46,650 nt of DNA from CAVVVS01 sp963751355 (GTDB lineage: Bacteria > Bacteroidota > Ignavibacteria > Ignavibacteriales > Ignavibacteriaceae). The notes beneath the pieces were generated by a model. The model was given only the letters and a program-made list of their open reading frames with translations. It was not told the origin of the DNA and did no database searches. Both the position numbers and the translations under genes were made by a program. The DNA lies in NCBI GenBank assembly GCA_963751355.1, contig CAVVVS010000127.1, forward strand, positions 1 to 46,650. Direction: 5' to 3'. Positions 33,983 through 42,140 of the stretch are shown here, in pieces; the first letter of the stretch is position 1, and each line of letters begins with the position of its first letter.

Positions 33983-35230
33983 ATGAAGTTCAATAATTAT
34001 TTCTCTATTGCATATTTAATATTTTCTAAAAAATTTATTATTACGCTAAAATACTTTTGTTTTATTCTTGTTTGTTGTCTGGCTTTCAGCTTTTTGTTTA
34101 GCATTAGTTCATTTGCTCAGTCATTACAATATAACATTCCTAAAGTAAACGGTATAAATATAAAAAATGGAGAATCCATTAAAATACCAGGCCCTAAAAC
34201 TGCGACAGTATTTCAATTTAATGATGGAAGAATTGTTTTAGGTACAGGAAATAATGTAAAATGGTCATACAATCATGGGGAAACCTGGGTGGATGGACCT
34301 GCCGGACCAAAAGACAGAAATACAGTTGACTTAGGTAATGGAGAAATTATTTGTGTGCAGCGTAATTCACATCGCGGCAAAGATGGAAAGTTTGTTCTTA
34401 ATATTCAGAGATCAAAAGATAATTGGAAAACAGCAACAAATGAAAAAGCAGTGTTGAATATCCCTAAGGCAACATTTACGGTAACAGGTGGAGGAAGTAT
34501 TGTGGATGGATTTTTATTCCATCATGGAATATTAAAATTAAATGATGGAACTTTAATCGGTACAATGTATGGTAATTATGAGGGAGATAATATTTTATGC
34601 GACGGATATCCTCCCGAACTTAACCAGAGGAAGTACAGGACTATTGTAGTATTTTCACACGACAATGGTCATTCGTGGGGGGATCCTGTTTTGGTTGCTT
34701 ACGACAAAATGCTTGGACGCGGTATCCCTGATGATTATCCATTACTAGGGAATAGGATTCCAAAAGATATGGCATCTGCAACAGCTATTGTTCCTGCAAT
34801 TACTCAAGAAGGATTTAGAGAGGCTGATATAGTTCAGGCAAAAAACGGAGATTTGATTTGTGTAATGCGTAGCGGAGGAAGAAACGGTAAAACGGTTAAT
34901 TTATTTCCAACGCCGCTGTACTGCTCAAGATCGACCGATAAAGGAAAGTCTTGGTCTCCGCCGGCTCAAATTGCCGATAGAGGTGTATGTCCGAATTTAG
35001 TAACACTTGAAAATGGAATAATTGTCTGCACATACGGCCGTCCTGGAAACTGGTTAATTTTTTCAGATGATAATGGAATCTCGTGGAAAGGTGCTTTTCA
35101 ATTTGGCGATACCGGAGATTACAATTTTATCGTTGAAGCTGAACCAAATGTAATCCAAGTCTTTCATGAAGTTAAAGAAGGTTCGAAAAAAATTATTTAC
35201 GGTACATATTTCAAGATTACTAAATTATAA
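33983..35230 (+). CDS. Secreted sialidase-superfamily (BNR/Asp-box) protein
   Basis: ATG 33983 is preferred because TGGAGTC lies ahead of it; an in-frame ATG at 33971 overlaps that site. The 415-residue product has a long hydrophobic leader (about 20-45, ending SSFAQS). A six-blade sialidase-like propeller follows with three clear Asp-boxes: SHDNGHSWG, STDKGKSWS and SDDNGISWK. Other conserved stretches are GGGSIVDGFLFHHGILKLND and GFREADIVQAKNGDLICVMR. Glu/Arg residues in such loops can be catalytic, but the full Arg triad of true sialidases is not evident, so another glycosidase or lyase of the same fold is possible. It is exported, so it may release sugars for the GntP and MFS carriers. Its partner downstream is a pseudogene that begins two bases after the stop. 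Confidence 0.8.
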   Translation: MKFNNYFSIAYLIFSKKFIITLKYFCFILVCCLAFSFLFSISSFAQSLQYNIPKVNGINIKNGESIKIPGPKTATVFQFNDGRIVLGTGNNVKWSYNHGETWVDGPAGPKDRNTVDLGNGEIICVQRNSHRGKDGKFVLNIQRSKDNWKTATNEKAVLNIPKATFTVTGGGSIVDGFLFHHGILKLNDGTLIGTMYGNYEGDNILCDGYPPELNQRKYRTIVVFSHDNGHSWGDPVLVAYDKMLGRGIPDDYPLLGNRIPKDMASATAIVPAITQEGFREADIVQAKNGDLICVMRSGGRNGKTVNLFPTPLYCSRSTDKGKSWSPPAQIADRGVCPNLVTLENGIIVCTYGRPGNWLIFSDDNGISWKGAFQFGDTGDYNFIVEAEPNVIQVFHEVKEGSKKIIYGTYFKITKL

Positions 35231-35231
35231 A

Positions 35232-36319
35232 ATGAAGAATATATTAAAAGACTATGAACAATATAAAGAACGGCATTTAGCTTTTGGGGACAGGCAAAAT
35301 GTAAAGAGCCACTGGTTGCTTTTAATCTTGGTGCAGGTTTGGATTCATTGAGTTATTGGCAATATAATAAAGCCGCACAGGCGCTTCTCACAGGAGGTGA
35401 AATAATTCCTGATGACATTAATCCAAATGACTTTGTAGAAGATCAACTTAAGTACTTGGAATTATCTGAACAAATTAATGATGATGTGTACCGCTCAGTT
35501 ATGCCTCTGGCATCTGTTCCATGGATGGAAGCAATTCTTGGATGTCCGATATTTTAACCGAAGCATAAATTAAAAGCAAAGAAATCTTTGATAATATAGA
35601 TGCACTAGAGTTAATTCCTTTTAATACTGATAATTCATGGGTAAAAAAATATTTTGAATTTATTCATGTTTATGAACATGCATTTACAGGAAAATACCCG
35701 ATTGCTCAGTCGATACTAAGAGGTCCTTCCGACCTTGCTTGCGCAATGATAGGAATTGAAAATGCAGCAATCGCTCTTCTTAATAAACCTGAAGAGATGC
35801 ACCGCTTGCTTAATTATGTTACTCTGCAACTTGAGAAATTTCTGGAGATGCATTTTAGTGCTCTTCCCAAATTCCTAGATGGCTATGTCATCGGTCAATA
35901 TGAAATATGGGCACCCGAACCAGCAATACGAATATAGGAAGATTTTTCAAATCTCTTTTCGCCGGAACCTTATCAGGAGTTTTTAAAACCGCTAGATGAA
36001 AGAATATCAGGTATTTAAAAATATACTCTAATACACTTACATTCATCTTCTCTTCACGTAATAAATCAATTTCTTGATGTACCACATATACGAGCATTTC
36101 AAATAACCAAAGATCTAGGCTCTACTACATTGGAAAAAATATTTACCTGCTTTATGCAAAATCCAGGATGCTGGTAAGCCATTAATACTAAAAGGTCAAC
36201 TCGATAAGGAAGATTACAATCAAATCAAGAATAAAATATCCAATCGAGGATTTTGCTTACAACCTGTTATAGGTAGTATAGCTGAAGCTAAAGAATTATT
36301 GCCCTATTTAAGAAGTTGA
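35232..36319 (+). pseudogene. UROD/MtaA-like methyltransferase-family gene, inactivated
   Basis: Reading different frames in turn gives a full-length protein of about 360 residues. It starts MKNILKDYEQYKERHLAFGD, then KEPLVAFNLGAGLDSLSYWQ, a good stretch at 35339-35557, TEAxIKSKEIFDNIDALEL, ACAMIGIENAAIALLNKPEE (35746 on), FSPEPYQEFLKPLDERIS, LHSSSLHVINQFLDVPHIRAFQ and finally GFCLQPVIGSIAEAKELLPY to a natural stop at 36317-36319. This is the plan of uroporphyrinogen decarboxylase-like proteins that accompany sugar and methyl-compound operons. There are stops at about 35568 and 35935 and at least four frame changes (near 35300, 35557, 36020, 36150). The gene is dead, or badly mis-assembled. 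Confidence 0.8.
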
Positions 36320-36695
36320 TGATAATATATATTGCCAGTACAAGCAGGTAATTATTGAAAAGCGGAGAAGATGAGTTGGAACATATGTAAAATCTGAAAG
36401 TTATTCATGTGATCTTTTTTAAAATATAGCTGTATTTATTAGCAAATGTCTAATTATTATCTACCCAATTCCAGCAATTAAAATATCATATAATATTGTA
36501 AAACAGTTAAGTGTGCTTATTTTTTATATGTTGAAGATAGTAATAAATATACTTGTAGAAGGACTCGATAAATTATCTTTAAGTTTCACAGGCTGTTGAT
36601 TGTCTATGCGTAAAAATTTAATTTTGTACAAAGATTTAAGTAATTTTTATTCTCTTCTTGATTTCCACATTAGTCGATTAAAATGTCAATTTAAT
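36320..36695. other. Intergenic gap before the iclR promoter
   Basis: Roughly 375 AT-rich bases between the pseudogene end and the dyad at 36696. No frame of useful length, no RNA-like structure and no repeat shared with the rest of the window was seen. Confidence 0.4.
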
Positions 36696-36714
36696 ATGAA
36701 TTCGGTGAATTCAT
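36696..36714. promoter_or_regulatory. Dyad operator candidate upstream of iclR
   Basis: ATGAATTC and GAATTCAT are perfect inverted arms around a three-base centre (GGT). The dyad lies about 21 bases before the -35 box of the iclR gene. IclR-family regulators such as KdgR bind short dyads of this size, so self-regulation is plausible. Confidence 0.45.
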
Positions 36715-36735
36715 TAAATAATAAATTATATAAGC

Positions 36736-36783
36736 TTGACAAATTCTTATGCATGTTTTATATTTAGTCATAATGTTTATATA
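36736..36783 (+). promoter_or_regulatory. iclR promoter with repeated TGTTT-ATAT boxes
   Basis: TTGACA (36736-36741), 17 bases, TATATT (36759-36764). The segment 36754-36783 matches 4181-4210 at 26 of 30 positions. It contains two similar boxes (TGTTTTATAT, TGTTTATATA) whose starts are 20 bases apart. The second box overlaps the expected transcription start, a typical repressor position. Confidence 0.65.
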
Positions 36784-36820
36784 AGCAACATAAAAATATA
36801 GAAATAAGGGTGAATTTAAA

Positions 36821-37630
36821 ATGGCAGGTACAGATAATTCCAGGTACCATGTACCAAACCTCGAAAGGGCATTAAAAATACTAGAATTGCTTTCAGAAAA
36901 CCCTGGGGGTTTAACAGTTACTCAGATCACAGATGGATTAAATATTTCCCGTAATAGTGTTTTTCGTATTGCGGCCACTTTGTTGGATAACAACTATATT
37001 GTTCGTGATGACATTACTAAAGTTTATCAATTATCACAGAAATTGCTAATTATGGGATATGCAGCAATTGGTGAACAGACTCTTGTTGAAAAATCTATAT
37101 CGGTTATGAGGAGTCTTAGGGATAGATATGGAGAAACAGTTCCTTTAGGTATACTCCATGGTTCAGAAGGATTAATAATAGAAGAACTTCCAGGCTCATT
37201 TTCATTTAGGTTCGTGTTGGAACCAGGTAGAAGATTTCGTCTTCATACTTCGGCTCCGGGAAAAGCAATGGCAGCATTTTTACCAGAGGCTGAACGGGAG
37301 TCATTAATAAATAGAATAGAATATAAAAAGTTTAATGAGAGGACTATAAATAATCCCGCTGAATTTAGAGCAAGACTTGAAAAAGTAAGGCAAGATGGTT
37401 TTGCATTAGACCTAGCCGAAGAAATTGAAGGCATGCATTGTGCTGCAGCGCCTATTTTTAATAGGCATGGATATCCAATTGCATCAATATGGATTACAGG
37501 TCCATCAATGCGTCTGGATGCTGTAAGCCTTGAAAAAATAGGAATTGAAGTAAAAAAATACGCTTATAAAATTTCTTCCAGCTTTGGTTACAGGGAAAAC
37601 AATAATGTTTTTGATGTAAAGAATTTTTAA
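36821..37630 (+). CDS. IclR-family transcriptional regulator (KdgR-like)
   Basis: The 269-residue protein has an N-terminal winged helix-turn-helix (about 12-72: NLERALKILELLSEN, TQITDGLNISRNSVFRIAAT, LLDNNYIVRDD). A linker helix and an IclR effector-binding domain follow (about 90-255: PLGILHGSEGLIIEELPG, LHTSAPGKAMAAFLPE, GFALDLAEEIEGMHCAAAPI). The family usually represses catabolic operons and responds to a small acid such as KDG. A kdgK-like gene follows after 32 bases, so a KdgR-type role is likely. The promoter has an operator-like repeat and a dyad just upstream. The ribosome binding site (AAGGGTGA) is weak. Confidence 0.9.
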   Translation: MAGTDNSRYHVPNLERALKILELLSENPGGLTVTQITDGLNISRNSVFRIAATLLDNNYIVRDDITKVYQLSQKLLIMGYAAIGEQTLVEKSISVMRSLRDRYGETVPLGILHGSEGLIIEELPGSFSFRFVLEPGRRFRLHTSAPGKAMAAFLPEAERESLINRIEYKKFNERTINNPAEFRARLEKVRQDGFALDLAEEIEGMHCAAAPIFNRHGYPIASIWITGPSMRLDAVSLEKIGIEVKKYAYKISSSFGYRENNNVFDVKNF

Positions 37631-37662
37631 TAATACAAATTTATAATGGGAATTAAATAAAG

Positions 37663-38745
37663 ATGGGAAGCAATTTGAATATTAATCCAAAAGGGGCTAT
37701 AGATTTTTTATCACTCGGTTCTATGGTTCACCGTATTGACCCGGGTAGTATTCCATTCAGGAAAGCCAATGAGTGCAAAATTCATGTAAGCGGTGGTGAA
37801 TTTAATGTAGCAGCTAACCTTTCAGATTGTTTTAAAATGAATACCGCCATTGCCACTGCTATAGTGAACTATCCTATAGGATATTTAGTCGAAGAACGCA
37901 TTAAAGCAATGGGTGTAAAACCCTTCTTTAAGAGATTCGAACACAACGGTGTTAATGGTCCCAATATTGCGACTGTCTATAGCGATCAAGGATTTGGTGT
38001 TCGGGCACCTGTTGTTTTTTATAACAGGGCAAATGAAGCTGGTGCATTATTAAAACCGGGTGATTTTAATTGGAAAGAAATCTTTGCAAATGGAGTTCGG
38101 TGGTTTCATAGCGGCGGTATATTTACATCACTTTCCGAGACTACAGGTCAACTAATAATAGAAGCTATGAAATCAGCAAAAGAGGCGGGTGCAATTACGA
38201 GCTTTGATCTTAATTATAGAGCAAAACTTTGGAATTTGTGGGGTGGCGAGAAAAAAGCTCCAGAGGTACTTAACAATATAGTAAATCATGTGGATGTTCT
38301 ATTAGGTAATGAAGAGGACCTTCAGAAAGGTTTAGGTATTCAAGGGCCAGATATTACTGCCAAATCAAAACTTGATCCAAGTGTATTTATAGGGATGATT
38401 GATAAGGTTTTAGAAAAATATCCTCAAATAAAAGTAATAGCAACAACCTTGCGTGAAGTTCATTCAACCAATCATCACAGCTGGAGTGCTGTTGCTTGGA
38501 TGGATGGTAAAACATATTATGCACCTACTAGTGAACTACATATCTATGATCGTGTCGGCGGTGGAGATGGATTTGCTAGTGGATTTATCTACGGTTTATT
38601 GAATAATGAGACTCCGGAAGAATCATTAAAGCTAGGATGGGCGCATGGCGCATTGCTTACTACTTATCCGGGAGATACAACAATGTCAACTTTGGATGAA
38701 GTAAAAGCTTTTGCAAAAGGTGGCTCAGCTAGAATCCAACGATAA
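37663..38745 (+). CDS. kdgK: PfkB-family sugar kinase, 2-keto-3-deoxygluconate kinase-like
   Basis: The 360-residue protein has PfkB features. The N-terminal substrate region contains HVSGGEFNVAANLSDCFKMN (about 42-62). A central NEEDLQ stretch is present (ADP-glucokinase/KDGK-type). The C-terminal anion-hole and catalytic motif DRVGGGDGFASGFIYG (about 297-312) holds the catalytic Asp, with GGGD in place of the common GAGD. A His-rich loop (EVHSTNHHSWSA) is a feature of some KDG kinases. It should phosphorylate 2-keto-3-deoxygluconate or a similar 2-keto acid with ATP. It lies 32 bases after the iclR-type gene, presumably in the same transcript. No KDPG aldolase gene is in the window. Confidence 0.8.
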   Translation: MGSNLNINPKGAIDFLSLGSMVHRIDPGSIPFRKANECKIHVSGGEFNVAANLSDCFKMNTAIATAIVNYPIGYLVEERIKAMGVKPFFKRFEHNGVNGPNIATVYSDQGFGVRAPVVFYNRANEAGALLKPGDFNWKEIFANGVRWFHSGGIFTSLSETTGQLIIEAMKSAKEAGAITSFDLNYRAKLWNLWGGEKKAPEVLNNIVNHVDVLLGNEEDLQKGLGIQGPDITAKSKLDPSVFIGMIDKVLEKYPQIKVIATTLREVHSTNHHSWSAVAWMDGKTYYAPTSELHIYDRVGGGDGFASGFIYGLLNNETPEESLKLGWAHGALLTTYPGDTTMSTLDEVKAFAKGGSARIQR

Positions 38746-38905
38746 AAATAGAATTCGGAAAGTCTTTAAAATTTTGTTCTCAATTCTTTCAAAATCGTAT
38801 TCTACTAACACCTGTTCCTTGTATAAGAGATCAAGTTTATTAAGGTAGAATAATTTTCTAGTATTTTTTATTAAAACAACATTTATATTATACTTAAGTT
38901 GTAAA

Positions 38906-39142
38906 GTATCAATAAGACCATTTATTAATGATCGCTACGCTCCCGGGGATATGAAAGCAGCAAGGGCAAATAATGCGAAATTCTTTCCGATAAATCTTGG
39001 GCATGAAGAAAATTCATGGGAATTTTTCTTTAATGAAGCCGCAGATAAATTTGCGCAAGGTAAATACACTGAAGCTTATGAAGCTAAATTAATTGAAGAA
39101 TTCGATAAACTTTTACATGAAATACCATGGTGTAAGAGATGA
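38906..39142 (+). pseudogene. C-terminal remnant of a HAD-family hydrolase
   Basis: The frame VSIRPFINDRYAPGDMKAAR continues to NAKFFPINLGHEENSWEFFF and EAADKFAQGKYTEAYEAKLI, then ends at 39142. GDxPGDxKAAxxNxAxFxPINxGxEExSW is the C-terminal metal-loop region of a haloacid dehalogenase-type phosphatase. No N-terminal part (DxDxT nucleophile or cap) is found in the 200 bases upstream, so only about 80 codons remain. The loss of the N-terminal half implies a deletion between the kinase gene and this point. Confidence 0.7.
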
Positions 39143-39162
39143 GAATATAAAGGAACAAATAA

Positions 39163-40575
39163 ATGAAAATACAAAATTTTGGAATTGTCGGGCTCGGAGT
39201 AATGGGACAAAACCTTGCGCAGAATATTGAAAGGAATGGCTATTCCGTAATGGGTTTAGACTCCGATACCGAAAAAGTTAATAAGATTAAGCAGAATTTA
39301 GCAGGGAATGATATAATTGCGACTACTTCATTAAAAGAGTTTATTGACGGACTTGAATCACCTAAAAAGATATTAATTATGGTTCCTGCCGGTAAACCCG
39401 TAGATGCTGTAATAAATGAAATGAAGCCTAATCTTTCAAAAGGTGATTTACTAATTGATGGCGGAAATACTTTTTTTGAAGATACAAACCGAAGAATGAA
39501 TGACCTTAAAGATACCGGTATACTTTATATTGGAACCGGAGTAAGCGGGGGAGAGGAAGGCGCATTATGGGGACCGTCAATTATGCCGGGCGGAAACCCT
39601 GAAGCATGGCCTTTGGTAAAACCGATTTTGCAGGCGATTGCTGCAAAAGTTGAAGACGGTACGCCTTGCTGCGATTGGGTAGGAAGTGGAGGTGCAGGTC
39701 ATTTTGTTAAAATGGTTCATAACGGAATTGAGTACGGCGATATGCAGATGATTTGTGAAGCTTACTATTTGATGCATAGTGTTCTCGGATTGTCTCCCGC
39801 TGAAATGCATAAAGTTTTTGCTGAATGGAATAAAGGCGAATTGAATAGTTACCTGATTGAAATTACAAGTAAGATTATGTCTAAGAAAGATGATGAAACC
39901 GGCAAGCCTATGGTGGATGTTATACTTGATACTGCCGGACAAAAAGGAACGGGTAAGTGGACAAGTCAAGTTGCATTAGATTTGGGAATTCCGGCTGTTA
40001 CAATTGCTGAAGCTGTTTTTGCACGTACTGTTAGTGCTATAAAAGAAGAACGCTTTACCGCATCTAAAGTTTTAACCGGCCCTAAAGCTGAGTTTAAAGG
40101 GACTAAAAAAGAATTTATTGAAAATATACGTCAAGCTTTGTATGCCTCTAAAATTTGTTCTTATGCACAAGGTTTCCAACTTCTTCGTGCGGCGAGTGAG
40201 GAGTACAAAATGAATCTGAATTTCGGCGGTATAGCATTAATGTGGCGCGGCGGCTGTATTATCAGGGCAAAGTTTCTCGATAATATAAAATCTGCTTATG
40301 ATAAAAATCCAAATCTTCCTAATTTGCTTTTGGATTCTTATTTCAAAAATGCAATTGATAAGGCTCAAGCATCTTGGAGAAAAGTTGTAGCCGCTTCGGT
40401 TGAATTCGGAGTTCCTGTTCCTGCTTTCAGCAGTGCTCTTTCTTATTACGACAGCTATAGAAGCGAAAGGCTGCCTGCAAACCTATTACAGGCACAAAGA
40501 GACTTCTTTGGTGCGCATACTTATGAAAGAATTGATAAACCGAGAAAACAATTCTTCCATACACAATGGGAATAA
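39163..40575 (+). CDS. gnd: 6-phosphogluconate dehydrogenase, decarboxylating
   Basis: ATG 39163 follows AAAGGAACAAATAA. The 470-residue protein has a Rossmann motif GIVGLGVMGQNLAQNIERNG (about 6-25), the signature GTGVSGGEEGALWGPSIMPG (about 126-145) and the catalytic region HFVKMVHNGIEYGDMQMICE (about 180-200, with catalytic Lys). An all-helical C-terminal domain follows (RGGCIIRAKFLD, SALSYYDSYRSERLPANLLQ, QRDFFGAHTYERID). It oxidises 6-phosphogluconate to ribulose-5-phosphate, releasing CO2 and NADPH. It links GntP-imported gluconate-type acids to transketolase. Its gene is the last of the plus-strand metabolic run; the mobile element begins within 40 bases. Confidence 0.97.
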   Translation: MKIQNFGIVGLGVMGQNLAQNIERNGYSVMGLDSDTEKVNKIKQNLAGNDIIATTSLKEFIDGLESPKKILIMVPAGKPVDAVINEMKPNLSKGDLLIDGGNTFFEDTNRRMNDLKDTGILYIGTGVSGGEEGALWGPSIMPGGNPEAWPLVKPILQAIAAKVEDGTPCCDWVGSGGAGHFVKMVHNGIEYGDMQMICEAYYLMHSVLGLSPAEMHKVFAEWNKGELNSYLIEITSKIMSKKDDETGKPMVDVILDTAGQKGTGKWTSQVALDLGIPAVTIAEAVFARTVSAIKEERFTASKVLTGPKAEFKGTKKEFIENIRQALYASKICSYAQGFQLLRAASEEYKMNLNFGGIALMWRGGCIIRAKFLDNIKSAYDKNPNLPNLLLDSYFKNAIDKAQASWRKVVAASVEFGVPVPAFSSALSYYDSYRSERLPANLLQAQRDFFGAHTYERIDKPRKQFFHTQWE

Positions 40576-40611
40576 TTCTAAATTTTATAAGGTTTAAACT
40601 ATTTATAATAG

Positions 40612-40627
40612 GGGCGTTTCCGCCCCA
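40612..40627. terminator. Bidirectional hairpin at the element end
   Basis: GGGGCG and CGCCCC form a perfect six-pair stem with loop TTTC, between the gnd stop and the last minus-strand gene of the element. It may end transcription from both sides; the T-tracts are weak. Confidence 0.55.
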
Positions 40628-40631
40628 TTAT

Positions 40632-41024
40632 TTACTCATCACTAAGTGATCCTTTGAAGTGCCAACCAGTGGGAGCTACAAATTCGTAAACCGGTTTTTC
40701 ATCATTGAGGTAAGCGACCTTTACCACATTGCCTCCATCATCCATTCTTAGCTTACTTAACTTTAGCCAGCTTGCTGGATAAATAAATCCATAATTCTGA
40801 GAAACACAAGCAACCTCATTTTGATTTAGTCCTTTATCCTCATTATATTTATGAATAAGATCTGAATAATCCCTATTCACAAATCCGACAGCCAGTAGAT
40901 CATCATCTTTATAAACTACTTCACTTGGGATCCTATATTTTAACTCTTCCAAACCTCCCGGATATTTATCTTCAATTGCTGGCAGTTTTATTATTACACG
41001 GTAAGCTTCAACCAATAGAGCCAT
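40632..41024 (-). CDS. Unrecognised 130-residue element protein
   Basis: The product (MALLVEAYRVIIKLPAIEDK; C-terminus GWHFKGSLSDE) has no signal peptide, no membrane segment and no family I recognise. The start is well supported by GAGGAGA nine to ten bases upstream, and it overlaps the preceding gene by 17 bases, indicating coupled translation. A fragment of a close relative lies at 3312-3450, so the gene is a standard terminal cargo of this element type. It ends in the element-end hairpin. Confidence 0.7.
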   Translation of the reverse strand: MALLVEAYRVIIKLPAIEDKYPGGLEELKYRIPSEVVYKDDDLLAVGFVNRDYSDLIHKYNEDKGLNQNEVACVSQNYGFIYPASWLKLSKLRMDDGGNVVKVAYLNDEKPVYEFVAPTGWHFKGSLSDE

Positions 41025-41412
41025 ATTTGTTTCTCCTCTTTTTCCATGAATAACCGACAGTGCCTTTACAACCCTTAGTACTTAATTTAATGCCTTTGTC
41101 AGTATTAGCGGAACTTGTGTACTGGTTACGCCAAATCTTAATGGCTTTAATAGTTTCATAAGATTCATCTTTTAGTGCTTCATTAAAAGCATCAATTATG
41201 TTTTGGAGTTCGACTGGATCAGTAACTCCCAAATTATTTCTTAGGTAAGGCTTATAGTCATCATCCATCTCATCTGGTCTGAAGAGATACCAAGCACCTC
41301 CTTCACCTTCTCCATAAACTATGATTAAGTAATCATCGTAAAAATTATCTTTCTTTAATTCTCCCAGACCTTCGAATTTGTATATCTTGAATTTATTATT
41401 GTAAGATTTCAT
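41008..41412 (-). CDS. Unrecognised 134-residue element protein
   Basis: The product starts MKSYNNKFKIYKFEGLGELK, has an acidic centre (EGGAWYLFRPDEMDDDYKPY) and a basic C-terminus (GYSWKKRRNKYGSIG). It is soluble and has no recognised domain. It overlaps both neighbours by 17 bases, with GGAGAGC before its start, so it is translated as part of a three-gene coupled set. The basic tail may bind nucleic acid; this is a guess. Confidence 0.65.
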   Translation of the reverse strand: MKSYNNKFKIYKFEGLGELKKDNFYDDYLIIVYGEGEGGAWYLFRPDEMDDDYKPYLRNNLGVTDPVELQNIIDAFNEALKDESYETIKAIKIWRNQYTSSANTDKGIKLSTKGCKGTVGYSWKKRRNKYGSIG

Positions 41413-41638
41413 CTGCGTTGCTCTCCAATTTAGGTGTTTGATGTTCGCGATATAGTTTCTCGCGTAGCCCGTTGTAGTATTCGTTTCGAGCAGTATTTAT
41501 TATATCACTATTACTAGTGAAATGGTTTATATTCACTTTTTTATCTGAGCCGAAAAGCTTGACAATATCTTGCCATAACTTTTCATTGTTCTTACTTACT
41601 GGTCCAATTTGATTTGCTGTTTTATTAAAGAACTTCAT
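41396..41638 (-). CDS. Unrecognised 80-residue element protein
   Basis: The product (MKFFNKTANQIGPVSKNNEK to NADEILQ) is short and charged, with a helical look and no recognised family. GGAGGATATAACC stands at good spacing before ATG 41638. It overlaps the next gene by 17 bases and the broken gene upstream by a few codons. Confidence 0.6.
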   Translation of the reverse strand: MKFFNKTANQIGPVSKNNEKLWQDIVKLFGSDKKVNINHFTSNSDIINTARNEYYNGLREKLYREHQTPKLESNADEILQ

Positions 41639-41968
41639 TGGTTATATCCTCCGAAAATTTAATAGTCTTAAAATGATCTACCGGCACTTTGCCGTTTATT
41701 ACGCTTCTAGCGTTACAGTCATCTTTTGAGAGACATGACCCTAACCCAACCGAACCTTTTTCTCATATGAAGTATGGTTGAGTCTGGGACATATATTCCG
41801 GATAACTCATAAAGCAGCTTTGCACCTCTATAAGTACCATATGACAAGCTGATTTCCTTGACCTTTTCCATACCTAAAGCATCTATCAGCTTATGCGACG
41901 GTACTATTAGGTATTTTTTTAGGATTAGGTTTTACTTCTTCATCTAAAGTTATTTTTAGTTTTTCCAT
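41625..41968 (-). pseudogene. Frameshifted small gene, possibly helix-turn-helix
   Basis: Three frames join into one sensible product. MEKLKITLDEEVKPNPKK starts at 41968. A second piece reads YLIVPSHKLIDALGMEKVKE, then YGTYRGAKLLYELSGIYVPD and STILHMRKR. A third reads GSVGLGSCLSKDDCNARSVI, then NGKVPVDHFKTIKFSEDITN to a stop at 41625. The middle piece resembles a helix-turn-helix (YRGAKLLYELSGIYVPDSTI) but I cannot name the family. The frame changes near 41915 and 41755 suggest that it is inactive. Confidence 0.5.
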
Positions 41969-41992
41969 TTTTTATTTCCAATTTTTATGAAT

Positions 41993-42017
41993 CTGCCTAT
42001 GCAAATAGGCAGTTTTT
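41993..42017 (+). terminator. Plus-strand terminator-like hairpin
   Basis: CTGCCTA, loop TGCAAA, TAGGCAG, then TTTTTC. It is a good intrinsic terminator on the plus strand although all nearby genes are on the minus strand. It may stop read-through into the origin-like region, or end a plus-strand RNA. Confidence 0.6.
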
Positions 42018-42025
42018 CGTTTATA

Positions 42026-42132
42026 GGTCTCTGTGCGAGACCGGGTAGGGTAGGGTAGGTTGTGTACTGTCCACACTAGTGTGGCTTGTCTGTACTGACA
42101 TGGCCGGTACGTACCCGACCTGCACAACCTAC
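42026..42132. other. Palindrome-rich, G-rich origin-like segment
   Basis: Within 107 bases there are a GGTCTC/GAGACC hairpin (42026-42042) and three GGGTA repeats followed by GG (42043-42059, able to form a G-quadruplex). There are also inverted arms GTAGGTTGTG/CACAACCTAC (42055-42064 and 42123-42132) and perfect palindromes CCACACTAGTGTGG (42071-42084) and GGTACGTACC (42106-42115). Such density is typical of an origin of replication or transfer. It lies next to the primase gene. Confidence 0.5.
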
Positions 42133-42140
42133 TCGCCCCA

